Source: Batkoa obscura
Taxonomy: Eukaryota; Entomophthoromycota; Entomophthoromycetes; Entomophthorales; Batkoaceae
Direction of reading: 5' to 3'
Assembly: GCA_030770535.1 (NCBI GenBank)
Contig: JASVEC010000009.1
Location: 496,001-560,000 of the forward strand
Length of the DNA: 64,000 nucleotides
The notes under the pieces are model-generated. The model saw only the letters and a program-made list of their open reading frames with translations. It made no database searches and was not told the DNA's origin. A program made the position numbers and the translations under genes. The number at the start of each line of letters is the position of its first letter. Position 1 is the first letter of the stretch. Shown one piece after another: positions 33,395 to 44,962 of this stretch.

Positions 33395-33892
33395 CTAAGT
33401 TGATACAATCTTAATACATGCTTCGGTTGGATTTGATGGATTGCCGTCATCAGTAGAGAAGGTTTGATAGGAAGGAAGAGTAGACCCAGAACTATTATTA
33501 GACAGCTCATTTTCGTTTATAGGCATATATGGTGATTCATCCCCTTTATAGCATAGTGAGGTTATAAAAGTAATCACTGTAATGATTCCTAATAAAATGA
33601 TATTAACAATACCATACCACGTAAGGCTAAATGATGAAATGGAAATGAACGCATACATTAAACTTCTTCCAAGGGGGAACATGTAGAATCTAAAATGTTT
33701 AAGATAGAATGGTTTTACAAGGGGTATTTCAGATATCAACACAAAGTGAGCCAAAAAGTAGCGTAAAATGGATAGTACAATACCATGCCCATAATCATAA
33801 TGATATGAGCGAGTTTCAAAGACACTTATAACTAGTACTATACTAGTAATAACGTTTGCGAACGTTGAGAAAGCTCTTAATCTTTTAGACAT
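33395..33892 (-). CDS. COPI-associated/TVP15-like four-pass membrane protein 1
   Basis: Intact 165-residue intronless frame from an ATG at 33892. It has four predicted membrane spans (about 8-25, 38-57, 76-90, 92-112), a conserved acidic SEIP after span 2, an LGRSLMY motif (74-80) before span 3, and a hydrophilic tail with SPYMP and a Ser/Thr-rich end. The layout and GR motif recall the COPI_assoc family, including yeast Tvp15, found in Tlg2-containing Golgi/endosomal vesicles. The assignment is by pattern only. Closely similar genes lie at 35144 and 36591 with relics at 30686 and 32150, and an intron-bearing relative at 47409. Its upstream CCAAT block is shared with its neighbours. Confidence 0.6.
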   Translation of the reverse strand: MSKRLRAFSTFANVITSIVLVISVFETRSYHYDYGHGIVLSILRYFLAHFVLISEIPLVKPFYLKHFRFYMFPLGRSLMYAFISISSFSLTWYGIVNIILLGIITVITFITSLCYKGDESPYMPINENELSNNSSGSTLPSYQTFSTDDGNPSNPTEACIKIVST

Positions 33893-35143
33893 TGAAGTTT
33901 GGTATTGGTATATTTATTTTTTAAATAAGGTATTAGAATAGTTATTTATCCTTTATAGCTATTTATACCTTTTTTTGAAATAATTTGACCAATGGCAACT
34001 TGATGTTAAATTAAGTTTTATACACTAATCCATATACGCAGCTCAATTGATATACGAGTAATTTCAAGTTTATATTTTACATGCACATTGAACCATTAGT
34101 TTCCTTTTTGAATATATTCACCCGTGATTACAAATAGTACTTATATCCAAAATGTATGAGTTCATTGTGTATGATGTAACTACTTTATTTATATAAAAAG
34201 ATATTTGAAAAAATTAATAAAATTACTTACGTTTGGCCCCCTTTATGATTGATAGCTATGTCCACCTTTTGTAGCCCTTATTCATAATATTATTCCTCGA
34301 TGGTTCTGGTCTATAAATTAATTTCTTAAGCTTTTAGTATTTATAATTTATATGAGATAGCTGTTTGTATTTAAAACTTTCTTAAATTCTAATTAAAGTA
34401 TTGTAGTGATATTGATTTTATAATTAATTGTTTCAACGCCAAGAGTCACAAAAAATAAATAAAGGTTAATTTGGTAATGTACGGTGTTAGCTTTGATATT
34501 GGTAGTATCAAAGTTTTTAGTAAATCCCTATTTGTAAAAATTATTACAAACTATTGAAAGGTATTTCTTTAAAAAAATTTGGATTATTTAGTTTTAAACG
34601 TCTTATGCAAAAAATCAAGTGGAGTAGGATGTGTTTAAAAGGGAACAAAACTGCAGTAAAAGTAAAAGACGGGTGGAATTATAGACATTAGGTAACTGTG
34701 ATAATTGACAACGCCCTGTTTTTGAATGAGATACCTATATCAAGAGGTTATGAATTAGCTTTGCTCAAGTTAACGTAGACAAAGAGCAATGAGTGAAAGA
34801 TAATAAAGAAGCGAAAATGGTATCTTTGAAAATTTGAAAGCATATAAATTGGACTTAGATATAGCATACATCATTCCAAATAGCTTATAAAGCATCGTAT
34901 TATTATAGATTTTTATTATATCATTGCCATTTATTGTTAAAATCAAAAGGATGGAATATTTTATAGCTTTATATATTATCATGAGTGCTTTAGCTAAACT
35001 TTAAGTGTTTTATTTATTATAAAATCTAGCAATTTAATTTCACACATATTTTGAAATTTCAGAAGAAGCTCACATTGTAATCTTCAAAAGTGATATTGTA
35101 AAATAAAGAAATTATAATACACAGATAATAAGGTTTATTCAAA
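33893..35143. other. Spacer within the TVP15-like array
   Basis: Begins with the duplicated promoter block (CCAAT at 33989); the remainder is AT-rich. A 70-codon minus-strand frame at 34770-34982 is hydrophobic and without likeness to the family. Confidence 0.4.
33989..33993. promoter_or_regulatory. Conserved CCAAT box upstream of TVP15-like gene 1
   Basis: AATTTGACCAATGGCAACTT, about 97 bp upstream of the ATG at 33892, with a TTTATACC element between. The same block lies upstream of the relic at 32406. Confidence 0.5.
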
Positions 35144-35641
35144 TTAAGTTGACACGATTTTGACATCTATTTCGCTTGAAATCGCTAATGGATTGCCGTC
35201 ATTAGGTAAGGGTTGGTAACAGGGAAGGACAGAGTTAGAATTACTATTAGATGGGTCATCGTCCTTTACAGGCATATATGGTGATTCATCCCCTTTATAA
35301 CGTAATGATATTATAAAAGTAATCACTGTAATAATACCCAATACAATGATATTGACAATACCGCACCACACAAGATTAAACGACGAAATGGAAAGGAATG
35401 CATACATTAAACTTCTTCCAAGGGGGAACATGTAGAATCTAAAATGTTTAAGATAGAATGGTTTTACTGCTGGTATTTCAGATACCAACACAAAGTGAGC
35501 CAAAAAGTAGCGTAAAATGGATAGTACAATACCATGCCCATAGTCATAATAGTATTGACGGGTTTCAGCTATACTAATAGCTAATACTACACCAACAAAG
35601 ATGTTGGCACATGTTGAAAAAATTCTTAGTCCTTTTGACAT
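35144..35641 (-). CDS. COPI-associated/TVP15-like four-pass membrane protein 2
   Basis: 165 residues from the ATG at 35641. The open frame extends upstream to 35713, but the ATG at 35641 (MSKGLRIFSTCANIF) aligns with the starts of both paralogues and lies 40 bp after a TATATATA, so it is preferred. It is nearly identical to gene 1 through spans 2-3 (GHGIVLSILRYFLAHFVL, FPLGRSLMYAF), with most changes in the loop after span 1 and in the tail. The high identity indicates recent duplication or gene conversion. Intronless, like its array neighbours. Confidence 0.6.
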   Translation of the reverse strand: MSKGLRIFSTCANIFVGVVLAISIAETRQYYYDYGHGIVLSILRYFLAHFVLVSEIPAVKPFYLKHFRFYMFPLGRSLMYAFLSISSFNLVWCGIVNIIVLGIITVITFIISLRYKGDESPYMPVKDDDPSNSNSNSVLPCYQPLPNDGNPLAISSEIDVKIVST

Positions 35642-35680
35642 TTTAAGTTTGATATGAAAAATTGATTTCTTATTCCATAT

Positions 35681-35714
35681 TATATATACTATTTTGTAAT
35701 ATTGTTTAACCAAT
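35681..35714 (-). promoter_or_regulatory. TATA and CCAAT elements of TVP15-like gene 2
   Basis: TATATATA at 35681-35688 and TTTAACCAATAATAATT with CCAAT at 35710-35714 precede the ATG at 35641. A following TAAACATTAAACTTCTGCC block recurs upstream of 37088. Confidence 0.5.
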
Positions 35715-36590
35715 AATAATTAAACATTAAACTTCTGCCAAGGATTTGAATTTAAAAAGTTAGTAATTCCGAGTACGGATCAAAAAAGGTGGGTAATTCT
35801 TCACCCTTATGTGATTTAATTTATTCGCTATTTTATTTGAGTATTGTCACGATTCTTTTGGTTCTATACCTCATACTTTATCTCAATAACTAGTATATCT
35901 CTGAATTTAACATTTATTTCAATAATGCCAAGAGATAGCTGGGTTTATAATCGATATTCTTTTAAGTTTTATGTAGTGTTACCAAATGGCTTTTTTACTT
36001 GAGTAATTTGTCCACTTTTTAGAAATCCCAAAATTGAAAAACATGAGAGTTCAACTTTTTAATAAAACACATTCCTATACTATTTTATACAATTATACAA
36101 TATTGATTAACTCCTTGGTAGTTTCAAAAATCTTAAAGATTACTATAAACAAATTTTAAATATAAAAGAGACTGGATAATATCAAAATTTAATCTACATT
36201 TGTGCAAATTTCATCAATTTACTGAGTAGCAATCCTATTATAGCTGCATCTCTTGTTATACACTTACTACCAAAATTAAAACTATTTACACTTTATAACT
36301 TTAATTATCAAAAAGCTTGACTTAGTAGTTTATTTTTTGAGAGTATATAGCTTTAACATATGGGGATGTTTTTTTTGGTTTCATCGCTTTTTACATCTTT
36401 TAAGCGCTATTTGAGCAGAAAGATTATTACTAAAATTCCTAAACAAAAAAATACATCCCCATATCTAATGGATTAAATATGGGCAAAAATTCATTTTACA
36501 AGTTGTAATATGTTTTCATACAAGAGAAAATTAAAATAATTAGTATCGAAGTATTAAAATTTATTAACTTGAGCTAGGGCGATTTGATAT
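35715..36590. other. Spacer with one MITE
   Basis: AT-rich region between array members, holding MITE copy 12. No gene seen. Confidence 0.4.
36358..36464 (-). mobile_element. MITE copy 12 (reverse)
   Basis: 105-bp family, ATATGGGGATGTTTTTTTTGG to TACATCCCCATAT, with a diverged CATCGCTTTTTACATC segment. Confidence 0.9.
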
Positions 36591-37088
36591 TTAATTTGAT
36601 ATGATTTTGATATCTACTTCTTTTGGGATTGTTAAAATGTTTTTTTCATTAAGTGAAGATTGGTGATAAGGAAGAACAGACTCTGGGTTGTTATTGGATA
36701 TACCGTTTCTATTTATAGGCATATATGGCGATCCGTCTCTTTTATAACGTAATGCAAGTATGAAAGTAATTACTGTAATAATTCCTATTATAATGATATT
36801 AATGACACCACATAGCATAAGGTTGAACGATAAAATAGAAAGGAATGCATACATCAAACTTCTTCCAAGAGGAAACATAAAAAAGTTAAAACGATGAAGA
36901 TAAAACTGCTTTAATGGAGGGATCTCCGACAAAAATAAAAAGACAGATAAAAAGGAACGCAAAATGGATAGTACGATATCATGACCATAATCATAGTTAG
37001 GTACCCTAGTTTCAGCTACACTTGTAGTTAATACAATACCAACGATGAGGTTAGCGATAGATGAGAAAATTTTAAAACTTTTAGACAT
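36591..37088 (-). CDS. COPI-associated/TVP15-like four-pass membrane protein 3
   Basis: Third intact member, 165 residues from the ATG at 37088, intronless. It keeps the four spans, the SEIP turn, FPLGRSLMYAF and SPYMP, but is more diverged than genes 1 and 2 in span 2 (LRSFLSVFLFLSEIP) and after it (LKQFYLHRFNFF). The tail ends in a basic/hydrophobic VDIKIISN, matching the VKIVST ends of the others. Divergence suggests it split first within the array. The localisation is inferred from the family (Golgi/endosome), not shown. Confidence 0.6.
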   Translation of the reverse strand: MSKSFKIFSSIANLIVGIVLTTSVAETRVPNYDYGHDIVLSILRSFLSVFLFLSEIPPLKQFYLHRFNFFMFPLGRSLMYAFLSILSFNLMLCGVINIIIIGIITVITFILALRYKRDGSPYMPINRNGISNNNPESVLPYHQSSLNEKNILTIPKEVDIKIISN

Positions 37089-37130
37089 TATGACTTATTT
37101 TTGAGATCGAAAACCTATCTCATGGTTGAC

Positions 37131-37138
37131 TATATATA
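37131..37138 (-). promoter_or_regulatory. TATA element of TVP15-like gene 3
   Basis: TATATATA 43 bp upstream of the ATG at 37088. It is followed by the duplicated TTTAACAAATATTAATT block, in which the CCAAT seen in the paralogues has been lost. Confidence 0.45.
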
Positions 37139-37736
37139 GTTTTATAAGAACCATTTAACAAATATTAATTAAACATTTGACTTTTGCCAAGGATTTAATC
37201 TTTTATAAATCAAGTAATTAACCCTTCACACTGATGTGCTTTAGTGTATTATCACTACTATAAATGTTAGCTATACCCTAATTAGTTGGATATTATATAT
37301 TTTGGTTTGGCGTCAATATAGCTCAAGGTCGACAGTTGTTTTATCAATACCAAGAAATATATGGACCTATAGCCGATGTGCATAATTTGAATTATATACA
37401 ACAATATTTAAAAATATTCAAAATAGTGCTTAGTTTGATCTATAGATACATTTAAATTTTAAGAGTAGCATTTTAATACTATGACATGATAATAATACAT
37501 TTGATATACCAAATCAAACCCACTAAAAATATTATCTAATATATTAAAAAGAACATTTAAAAATTGTATGTATTAGCTACCATATACAAAAACAAGTGAA
37601 ATTTATGTAGTTATAAATCATAATTGTGAATCTTATTTGTGATAATGAAAACTGCATAATATCCTTATTGTAAATTTGTGCTATATACATAATAAGGGAA
37701 TTAAAACAAGGCTTTTAAACATTAGAATCTAGTCAG

Positions 37737-37845
37737 AGTATGGGATATATTTTTTTGTTTAAGAATTTTACTGACAATCTTTCCGCTCAAATAGCGCTTA
37801 AAAAATAGAAAAAATAATGAAACCAAAAAAGGCATCCCCGCATAT
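37737..37845 (+). mobile_element. MITE copy 13
   Basis: 105-bp family with diverged ends (TATGGGATATATTTT, GGCATCCCCGCATAT) and an intact core AATAGCGCTTAAAAAATAG. Confidence 0.85.
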
Positions 37846-39061
37846 TGGATTATTTTTAGATGTGATTGTAAATGGTTAGCTTTAGAAATAAGAATAAATT
37901 TGCTAAATTTATTATCTAATTGAATAAAAAACTTAAACCTTTGAAATTATAAAAGTAAATTTACTAGAATAAGTTCTAATTGGCACTTTTTTAAAATAAA
38001 ATATTTATTTTCATCTTTTTATCATATGATAAAAATAGTTTATATATATACATTAAGCGTTTGTGTATGTATAGCAGATGTTCTTTAAGTATTTAAATGT
38101 ATCAAAATATAAACACAAGTTTTGTCAGGTCTCCTCACTATTTAGTCTATTAATATTTTTAATTAGATATAATAAAAATCTAAAATTTAATTGAAGCATT
38201 TTATTATTTTATCACTTTATTAATTTATTATTTTTTGTTATATTTTATTATTTCTTATATAATAATCTAAAGTTAACATAAACAATTGCTATATTAAATT
38301 TTGCATCACATGTTTACATAATATTATAGCTAATACTACAACACTTTTAAACATAATATAGGCTTATTTCAAAATCAATAAACTATAACTACTCTTCTGG
38401 TCTATTAACTTCCCATTCCTATTCTCCTTATAGCTTGAACCTTTTGTCTCTATTTGTTATCCTTTTTACTTCTTAACGTTATTAATTGGATAAAATGTTT
38501 GGGCTTTTAAGCTTTCAAGGATCCAAAAAATATCAAAAATGCTTTAGCTTCATTTGCTTTTTATAAGGGTTATTTCTGGCTTTCTGTAAAATGTAAATTT
38601 TAATGAAACAATTGCCTTTTAGTTTTGGCAAAGTTGTCACTTTAAATTAATAATACATACCTTGGTAAATAAACCTTGTATACGATAGGTGGGGTTTATA
38701 ATATTTTAATTATTAAATAAATCAAGTGATACCCATATAAAGTTTTTGAGATTATACAAAAGTTTAGTTTTAAATTTAATAATCCCACGCTTTGATTCAG
38801 CCCCCTTTTTTATTAAGCATTATGTAAACACAATTAAACTTCAATTAAATACCAAAATTTTTTATTTAATAAAGAATCAGATGAGAGAATCTAAATATTA
38901 CAGACAAACATTAAAGGATAGATAGGATAGCGATATAGATAGCAATTAAATAAAAACATTCTTTCGATAGTGAAAATTAACAACTTTAACTTTTTTTTAC
39001 TTTTCTTTACTTTTCTTTTTTCACCTCAACAATTTACGTATCGATTCTATAAAATTAACTA

Positions 39062-40265
39062 TTAGTTACTATAAAAATAAAATAGAGTAATATTACTTAA
39101 TAAATATTTCAAAATAGAATAAAATGGCAACATGAGTTGCGTTAACAATAAGCGATAAGAGTAGGGCCGATTCCTATACGTTTGTACAAAGATCAAGCCC
39201 ATTACTATGAGATGCACAGCAGATTTCTTTAAAACATTCTAAAAATTTATATTAATAACTGATGTACTATTATCTATGAAAAAAATAATTACAATAGCTA
39301 ATTCTTTCCAATCAAATTCTTTTTTAGGTATATGTGCTACATTTAATTCCTTTTGAATAACTTCCAACCTTTCATTTAAAGACGCAACTTGAGTTTGAAG
39401 TGTTTCAAGTGCATGTTCAGCCTCAGGTGGCAATCTACTTGGATATAATAAATTCCTATCCAAAGTTTGGTTATCTGGAGGACTATAAAAATTGTTTGCA
39501 CGTACAGTACAAGTTGACATAGTAGCTCCATCGTCGGATGAATAATCAAGTTCATCAGAACTAAGAGGGTCAAGTGGAGTATCTTCAATTGAATTAACAG
39601 AAGGTGTTTTAATAACAGGTATACTGTTTTCCATCCATCGATGATTTATGTTCAAACTTAAATGGGTTAATGGTGGACTGGTATCATTCATGTCTTCTGG
39701 ACATGAAAAATAGTCTTCTTGAGAATTAGAACTTTGTGCTGATAATGGGAGTGAGCGAGGTTCAGGAAGCTAAAATTTATGTTAAAATTTAGATTTATTG
39801 ACTTAAATATAAGTATACTTTAATTTCACTAATCCTTTTTCCCCTTTCTAAACTTTCAATTATGTCATAAATAAAAGGTCTATCCGCATACCTTTTTAAT
39901 AACTAAAATATAGTTAATTGATATATTGATATCATTTTATAATAATCTACCTGTAATACAGCTTTATAGTACTCTTCTTGTGCCTGAGAAGGGGATAATG
40001 ACTGCTTTTTGATTTCCGAATCCCTATAATAAAATAATGAATTCTATAAATGTATTGATTATTTAAAGTCATACCATGAAGAATTATTATCATTTGTATT
40101 ATTTATATTATCTGCTTTTGACTGTAATGATTGATTATAGAATATTTGCAACTTTAATTTCTCTTCAATAGTAGGCTGAAATGGAAGGGGTAGTTGACGC
40201 ATAACAGTCAAAGCTTGATCGAATCTTTTTTGAGAATGATAATCTTTTGTTAATGTGACCATCAT
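39062..40265 (-). CDS. Tail-anchored acyl-CoA-binding-domain protein (5 exons)
   Basis: Five exons (40075-40265, 39951-40023, 39819-39902, 39293-39769, 39062-39238) join in phase to 333 residues. Residues about 14-96 form a divergent acyl-CoA-binding domain: FDQALTVMRQLP, PTIEEKLKLQIFYNQSLQS in place of the canonical KQAT, then SLSPSQAQEEYYKAV, which matches the last helix of the fold. A Ser/Asp-rich linker and a coiled coil (LETLQTQVASLNERLEVIQ, about 240-260) follow. The last exon adds a hydrophobic tail (VLKKSAVHLIVMGLIF), the layout of ACBD5-type tail-anchored proteins that bind long-chain acyl-CoA at peroxisome or ER membranes. If the 54-bp last intron is missed, the protein ends early at 39239 and loses its anchor. 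Confidence 0.65.
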
Positions 40266-42605
40266 TTAGAAGATGAGAATTAGCAAAGCAAAACTTTTAA
40301 AATGAAACTAAGAGAAAAAGAATAACAAAGAAATTTAAATTTTATAAAATAAAGCTTAGTTTAAAAGATAAATTTAATACTCTTATTATTATAGTGATTG
40401 AATTGGTTTTGATTAGAAAATTGGTTGGGTGAAAATCGCTGCATTACAGCCAATTATTTTACTATTTTATAACAAACTTGATTTATTTTTTGATGAGAAA
40501 TCTTTTCTACTAATTTCCCTTTAACCAACTAAAATATTATTAAAGGCATCTCAATTTTATCATTGGAGTATCGGATGATCCTTTGATTTTATAACTTGTT
40601 ATTTTCAACACATGCTTAATTGTATTTTATACTTAAACCTTTTCAGTTCTCTTTTTATGCCTTGTATAATAATTGATTTTTTATCCCCTGAATCCAAAAA
40701 TATCCCCAGCTACAAAGTTATAACTTTGGGGCAAAACAGAAATGGCTTAATGATTTTAAAATGAACAAAGTTTCATCACAACCAATTAAAGCTTCAAACT
40801 ATACTGAATTGTTGGAATTAGCAGTCACTCAAAAGGTTGTTTAGCTAACCATTTCGTTTTAAAACTGACATTTATTTAAAACGTTTGAAATTTATTTAAA
40901 ATTGGGTTTATAAATTTAATTATGACATTAATTGATAAAATGGTATAAACAGAGTTTTATTAGCCAATAATGCGTTATGTATAAGATCTTTATTTAAAAA
41001 TTATAAGCTCATCATCTCATTTCATAACGACATTACTACCGTTGACTCTTCATCTCTTCTATTTTATAATTGCCGAAAGAAATGATAACAATTAATTAAA
41101 GCTTAGCACTATTGAGTAAATAAAACTTATTATCTATATGTTATAAAATTCAACAAAATACCTCAATAAACTACGATTCTTAATTCAACTACGCTTCTTA
41201 GTTTACTTTCAGTATAAATAATATAAACAAAAATATAGTTAAGCCACTTTTTTTTATCTATAAACTTTTATTTTTTAAGGTAAAATAATAAATTGCTTCT
41301 CATACCCTCAATATTAAATTCTTTATAATTTAAGCAACTACTTTACCACTGATTTTAATTGTTATGCTTTTGATATTTTTTTGTAAATTAAATATTAGTT
41401 ATCAATCTTCGAGTTGCTTTGCTACACGTGGTTTTGAGATTAAAATCAGTTAAACTAAGTTGTTTTGAATATCAAGAAAGTTGTTTTTATAGCTTTATAA
41501 TTGAAATAATAACACTAGTAATAACAATAAAGGATTTAGATTATATTTCTTTTATTGAGTTTCAAACTTTCTATTCTAATTTTCAAATAATATTTAGAAT
41601 GGGCTGCGTTTATAGTGCGTTAAAAAAATGCTCAGAGCCTTCCTTTTAAAAAGCAAAAAACTAAACCTATTTTTAAAGTATTAAATTTCTCATCCCTTAA
41701 TCTTTATTATATAACTCAGTCTATCCATTTTATTGATAGTTTTATTTATGCACTTAAATTTATTACCCTTATCGAAATTTATCTACATGAGTTTAAAAAT
41801 CTAATTAAAATTAGAAAAAACTCCAATTAGTTTTGTTCAAATTCGAAAAGTTCAATTGATCAATTTTAGGCAGACGAGTGTGAATTTTTAACGCACAAAG
41901 CCTATTTCTAAACTCTTGAACCCTTTTGGACAAGTGGGTTAACACCTTTTGTATATTCAATAGCAATTAAACATTACTAGAAGAATATTAATAAGTTCCA
42001 AACTCTGGCTAATGTTCTATTAAATTCATCAGTTCAATTTAAATATAGGTAATAAACTTCCTTGTTTATTATAAAATTAATCCAAGCGTAATGTTTTTCA
42101 TAGTGTTATACAATAAACCAAAACGTCAGAAAGCTAAATGCTAGGCTTGAACAACTCATTCAAAACGTTGCATTTTATCTTGACATTCTATGTCATGACC
42201 TAACAAATAGATTTTAAATAGATATCAGATACAAAGAAATAAAACGCAACTATATCTTATAATATTTTAATTTAACTTTAAAATTTTGTATAGTATTTAA
42301 GCTTTTATTTCTTTTTAGATTTATTTAATTTGATTAAAGTGTTTAGTTGTATAGCAAGCTTATAATATTTTTTTAACAAAAGTATATTAAAATCTTTAAT
42401 AATAAAACATATACAGCTAAGATACCAATATCGATGAAAAACTTAACTTATAATAAGTTATATCATTCACTTTTATTAAGTCAACTCTAATAGATTTAGT
42501 AAATATAACAAACACAAATTTAAACCACAAGGAACTATGCCAAGGTTTAAAAATAGGACCAATTTTAGAAAATTTTCATCTCACTGCGGATCCTTTTTTA
42601 AAAGG
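40266..42605. other. Large intergenic region
   Basis: About 2.3 kb without a convincing gene; MITEs are absent here. A 76-codon plus-strand frame at 41419-41649 has no recognisable features. Confidence 0.4.
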
Positions 42606-42613
42606 TATAAAAG
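42606..42613 (+). promoter_or_regulatory. TATA box of the beta-lactamase-fold gene
   Basis: TATAAAAG, 36 bp before the start of the coding frame at 42649, in an otherwise mixed-sequence leader. Confidence 0.5.
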
Positions 42614-42648
42614 CTCAAGTTTATTATTCAAAGTCTCAAAAAATAAAA

Positions 42649-44120
42649 ATGGTCTCTCTTTTATTATTAGTTATAATCATAATATTAATTAGTTTAATTT
42701 ATTTCGGTAACAGACTATTAAATGAAGCTGCCTTTTCACCATGGTACTATCGATATTTCAATTTATATAAACCAGAATACCCTATCCATGGTCAATGTGA
42801 AGAGAAGTATAAGGAAGTTAAAGAAGTATTTAAAAATAGTTTTGAGCGTGGCATAGAAGTTGGCGCTTCTGTAGCAGTTTATAACAAAGGAAAATTAATG
42901 ATAGAACTTTATGGGGGTTATCAAGATTATGAAAATAAGAAATTATTTAATGAAACTACATTAACGATAGTATTTTCAAGTTCTAAATTTATGGTAAGCC
43001 CTTTTAACCTTAATATTGACTTTTGTATAATGAATTTAAATCAATATTATTAAATTAGGTTAGTGCTATTGTTGCTAAATTAGTAGATCAAGGGTTACTT
43101 GCTTATAATGAAAAAATATGTACATATTGGCCTGAATTTGGTAATGGTGGTAAAGAAGAAGTGACCTTAACTGACCTATTACGCCATGAAGGTGGATTGC
43201 CATATTTATTAGATCCAGAGCCAACATATGAAGATGTTTATGATAGTAAAAGAATGAAAAAAATCATTGAAAATACGACACATGTTTATAATGGAAAAAG
43301 AGTACGTTGTTATCATGGAATAACTCGAGGATTGATTTTAAATGAACTTGTTAAATTAGTCGATAAAAAAGGACGTAGTATTGGACAATTATTCAAAGAA
43401 GAAATTAATCCAAAGTATAATATGGAATTTTATTTAGGTTTAGAAAAAGAATATGGAAATCGTAAAGCTAAATGGTATAATTATCCTACATTAGATGCTT
43501 TAACTTTGTTTTTACCTAAGTGGTTAATTGGTAGAAAAGCAGTTAGATTAAATAGAGATACTTTAAAAAAAGATTCCAATTTAATGAAACTAATGAAATT
43601 AAAACTGTCTAATGAAAAGGATCTTCCAAATGCTAATGATATGCTTGAAATTGAAATCCCAAGTGTTAATGGTCATACTAATGCAAAATCAGTAAGTTGA
43701 TTTTTAATATTCTATTAGTTTTTTAGTGATTGAATCGAATTTTATTAGTTAGCTAAAATAGGTAGTTATTTTGCAAACAATGGCAGTGTCAGTTGTAAAA
43801 CCTATTTAAGTGAATCCATAGCTACAGAATCGATAAGTGAAGCAGTTAAAGCATATGATGAAGCTATCTTGTTAAACACTGAAATGACTAAAGGGGGATT
43901 TGGCATATTTAAATATAAAGAACTTGAAGAATATTCCAATGTATCTTTTTATGGTTGGGGTGGTATGGGTGGCAGTTTAATTTTATTTTCTCCAGAATAT
44001 CAATTTTCATTTGCCTATGTTATGAATGCTCAACATTTAGTTTTGATGAGTGAAGGTAGAGCAGTGGATTTATTAGTCACTGCTTTTAAAGCTCATGTAA
44101 AGATATTAACTAAAAACTGA
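42649..44120 (+). CDS. Membrane-anchored serine beta-lactamase-fold hydrolase (3 exons)
   Basis: Exons 42649-42993, 43059-43691 and 43749-44120 join in frame across 65- and 57-bp introns to 449 residues. Residues 1-20 (MVSLLLLVIIIILISLIYFG) form a signal anchor. The body matches the class C beta-lactamase/penicillin-binding (Beta-lactamase, EstB, LACTB2-unrelated) serine hydrolase group: GASVAVYNKGKL strand, FSSSK (the Ser110-x-x-Lys113 nucleophile motif), LLRHEGGLP (155-163), a Tyr in RCYHGITRG (Tyr200), and GWGGMGGS near the C-terminus in place of the third KTG/HxG motif. Fungal and animal members act as esterases or peptidases; the substrate is unknown. Intron 1 follows the catalytic SxxK closely. 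Confidence 0.75.
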
Positions 44121-44580
44121 TTTATTTGTTTTTTTAAATAATAAATTGTTTTTAATGTTTTTAATACTTTACTTTATATTATTATTATTATTGAAATAGA
44201 CTTATAATAACAAATTAACCAGCTTAAAGTTAGTATAAACTTTTAGCAATATGAAATGATTAACATAATTTAAGTTAATATATTACCAAGTAGCTTTGGT
44301 TTTACATGTCAATTGTACCATTCAATTGCTTTAAAAAGAAGAGACTTATACTAAGTGATAAACTAGATCTAATCCAACTTTAATGTATTAAATACCAAGG
44401 GTAGTTCTAGTAATATTTAACATACAATTATTATATCAAAAAATTAATCAAAGATAAAAAACTATAGGAGATTACAAAAAAATAGGATTAAAAAAGTTTT
44501 TAGGGGGTTTTAATAGCTTATAATATTACTGTTTAATACTGAAACTTAACATATTAAATTTGAAATTTGAAATATAAAAA
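44121..44580. other. Spacer
   Basis: AT-rich 3' flank of the hydrolase gene. Nothing recognisable. Confidence 0.4.
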
Positions 44581-44683
44581 TAAGGCGATGTTTTTTGGTT
44601 TCATCACTTTTTCCATTTTTTAAGCGCTATTTGTGCGGAAGATTGTTAGTAAAATTATTAAACAAAAAAATACAGCCTCATAT
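44581..44683 (-). mobile_element. MITE copy 14 (reverse, tandem with copy 15)
   Basis: 105-bp family. The left end is mutated (AAGGCGATGTTTTTTGG) and the right end is ACAGCCTCATAT, which runs straight into copy 15. Confidence 0.85.
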
Positions 44684-44786
44684 GGGGGTGTTTTTTTTAG
44701 CTTCATCACTTTTTCCATCTTTTAAGCACTATTTGAGTAGAATAATTATTACTAAAATTCTTAAACACAAAAATACATCCCCATAT
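44680..44786 (-). mobile_element. MITE copy 15 (reverse)
   Basis: 105-bp family. It shares the junction ATAT with copy 14, so the second element inserted at the TA-bearing end of the first. Ends TACATCCCCATAT. Confidence 0.9.
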
Positions 44787-44856
44787 CTTAAAACTTTAGA
44801 TTGTTTGATTCAATCAAAATTACAGAATATGAATATTAAGAGCATTGGCCCTTAAT

Positions 44857-44962
44857 ATATAGGGACGTATTTTTTTATTTAAGAATTTCACTAACAATCT
44901 TTCCGCTCAAATAGCGCTAAAAAATGGAAAAAATAATGAAGCCAAAAAAAACACCCCCGTAT
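44857..44962 (+). mobile_element. MITE copy 16
   Basis: 105-bp family in opposite orientation to copies 14 and 15, 70 bp away. Ends ATATAGGGACGT and ACACCCCCGTAT. Confidence 0.9.

Larger units (their letters stand above)
37089..39061. other. AT-rich spacer with one MITE
   Basis: The first about 110 bp form the promoter block of TVP15-like gene 3. Beyond MITE copy 13 no gene or RNA is recognisable; 38020-38400 is especially AT-rich. Confidence 0.4.

Noticed and set aside
34770-34982. 70-codon hydrophobic frame in the TVP15-like array
   Set aside because: It does not align with the family and has the composition expected from AT-rich DNA.
41419-41649. 76-codon plus-strand frame
   Set aside because: No motif or context; likely chance in AT-rich spacer.
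44595-44855. 86-codon plus-strand frame across two MITEs
   Set aside because: The sequence is entirely MITE copies 14 and 15; similar frames at 13715-13921 and 30043-30267 also arise from the repeat.
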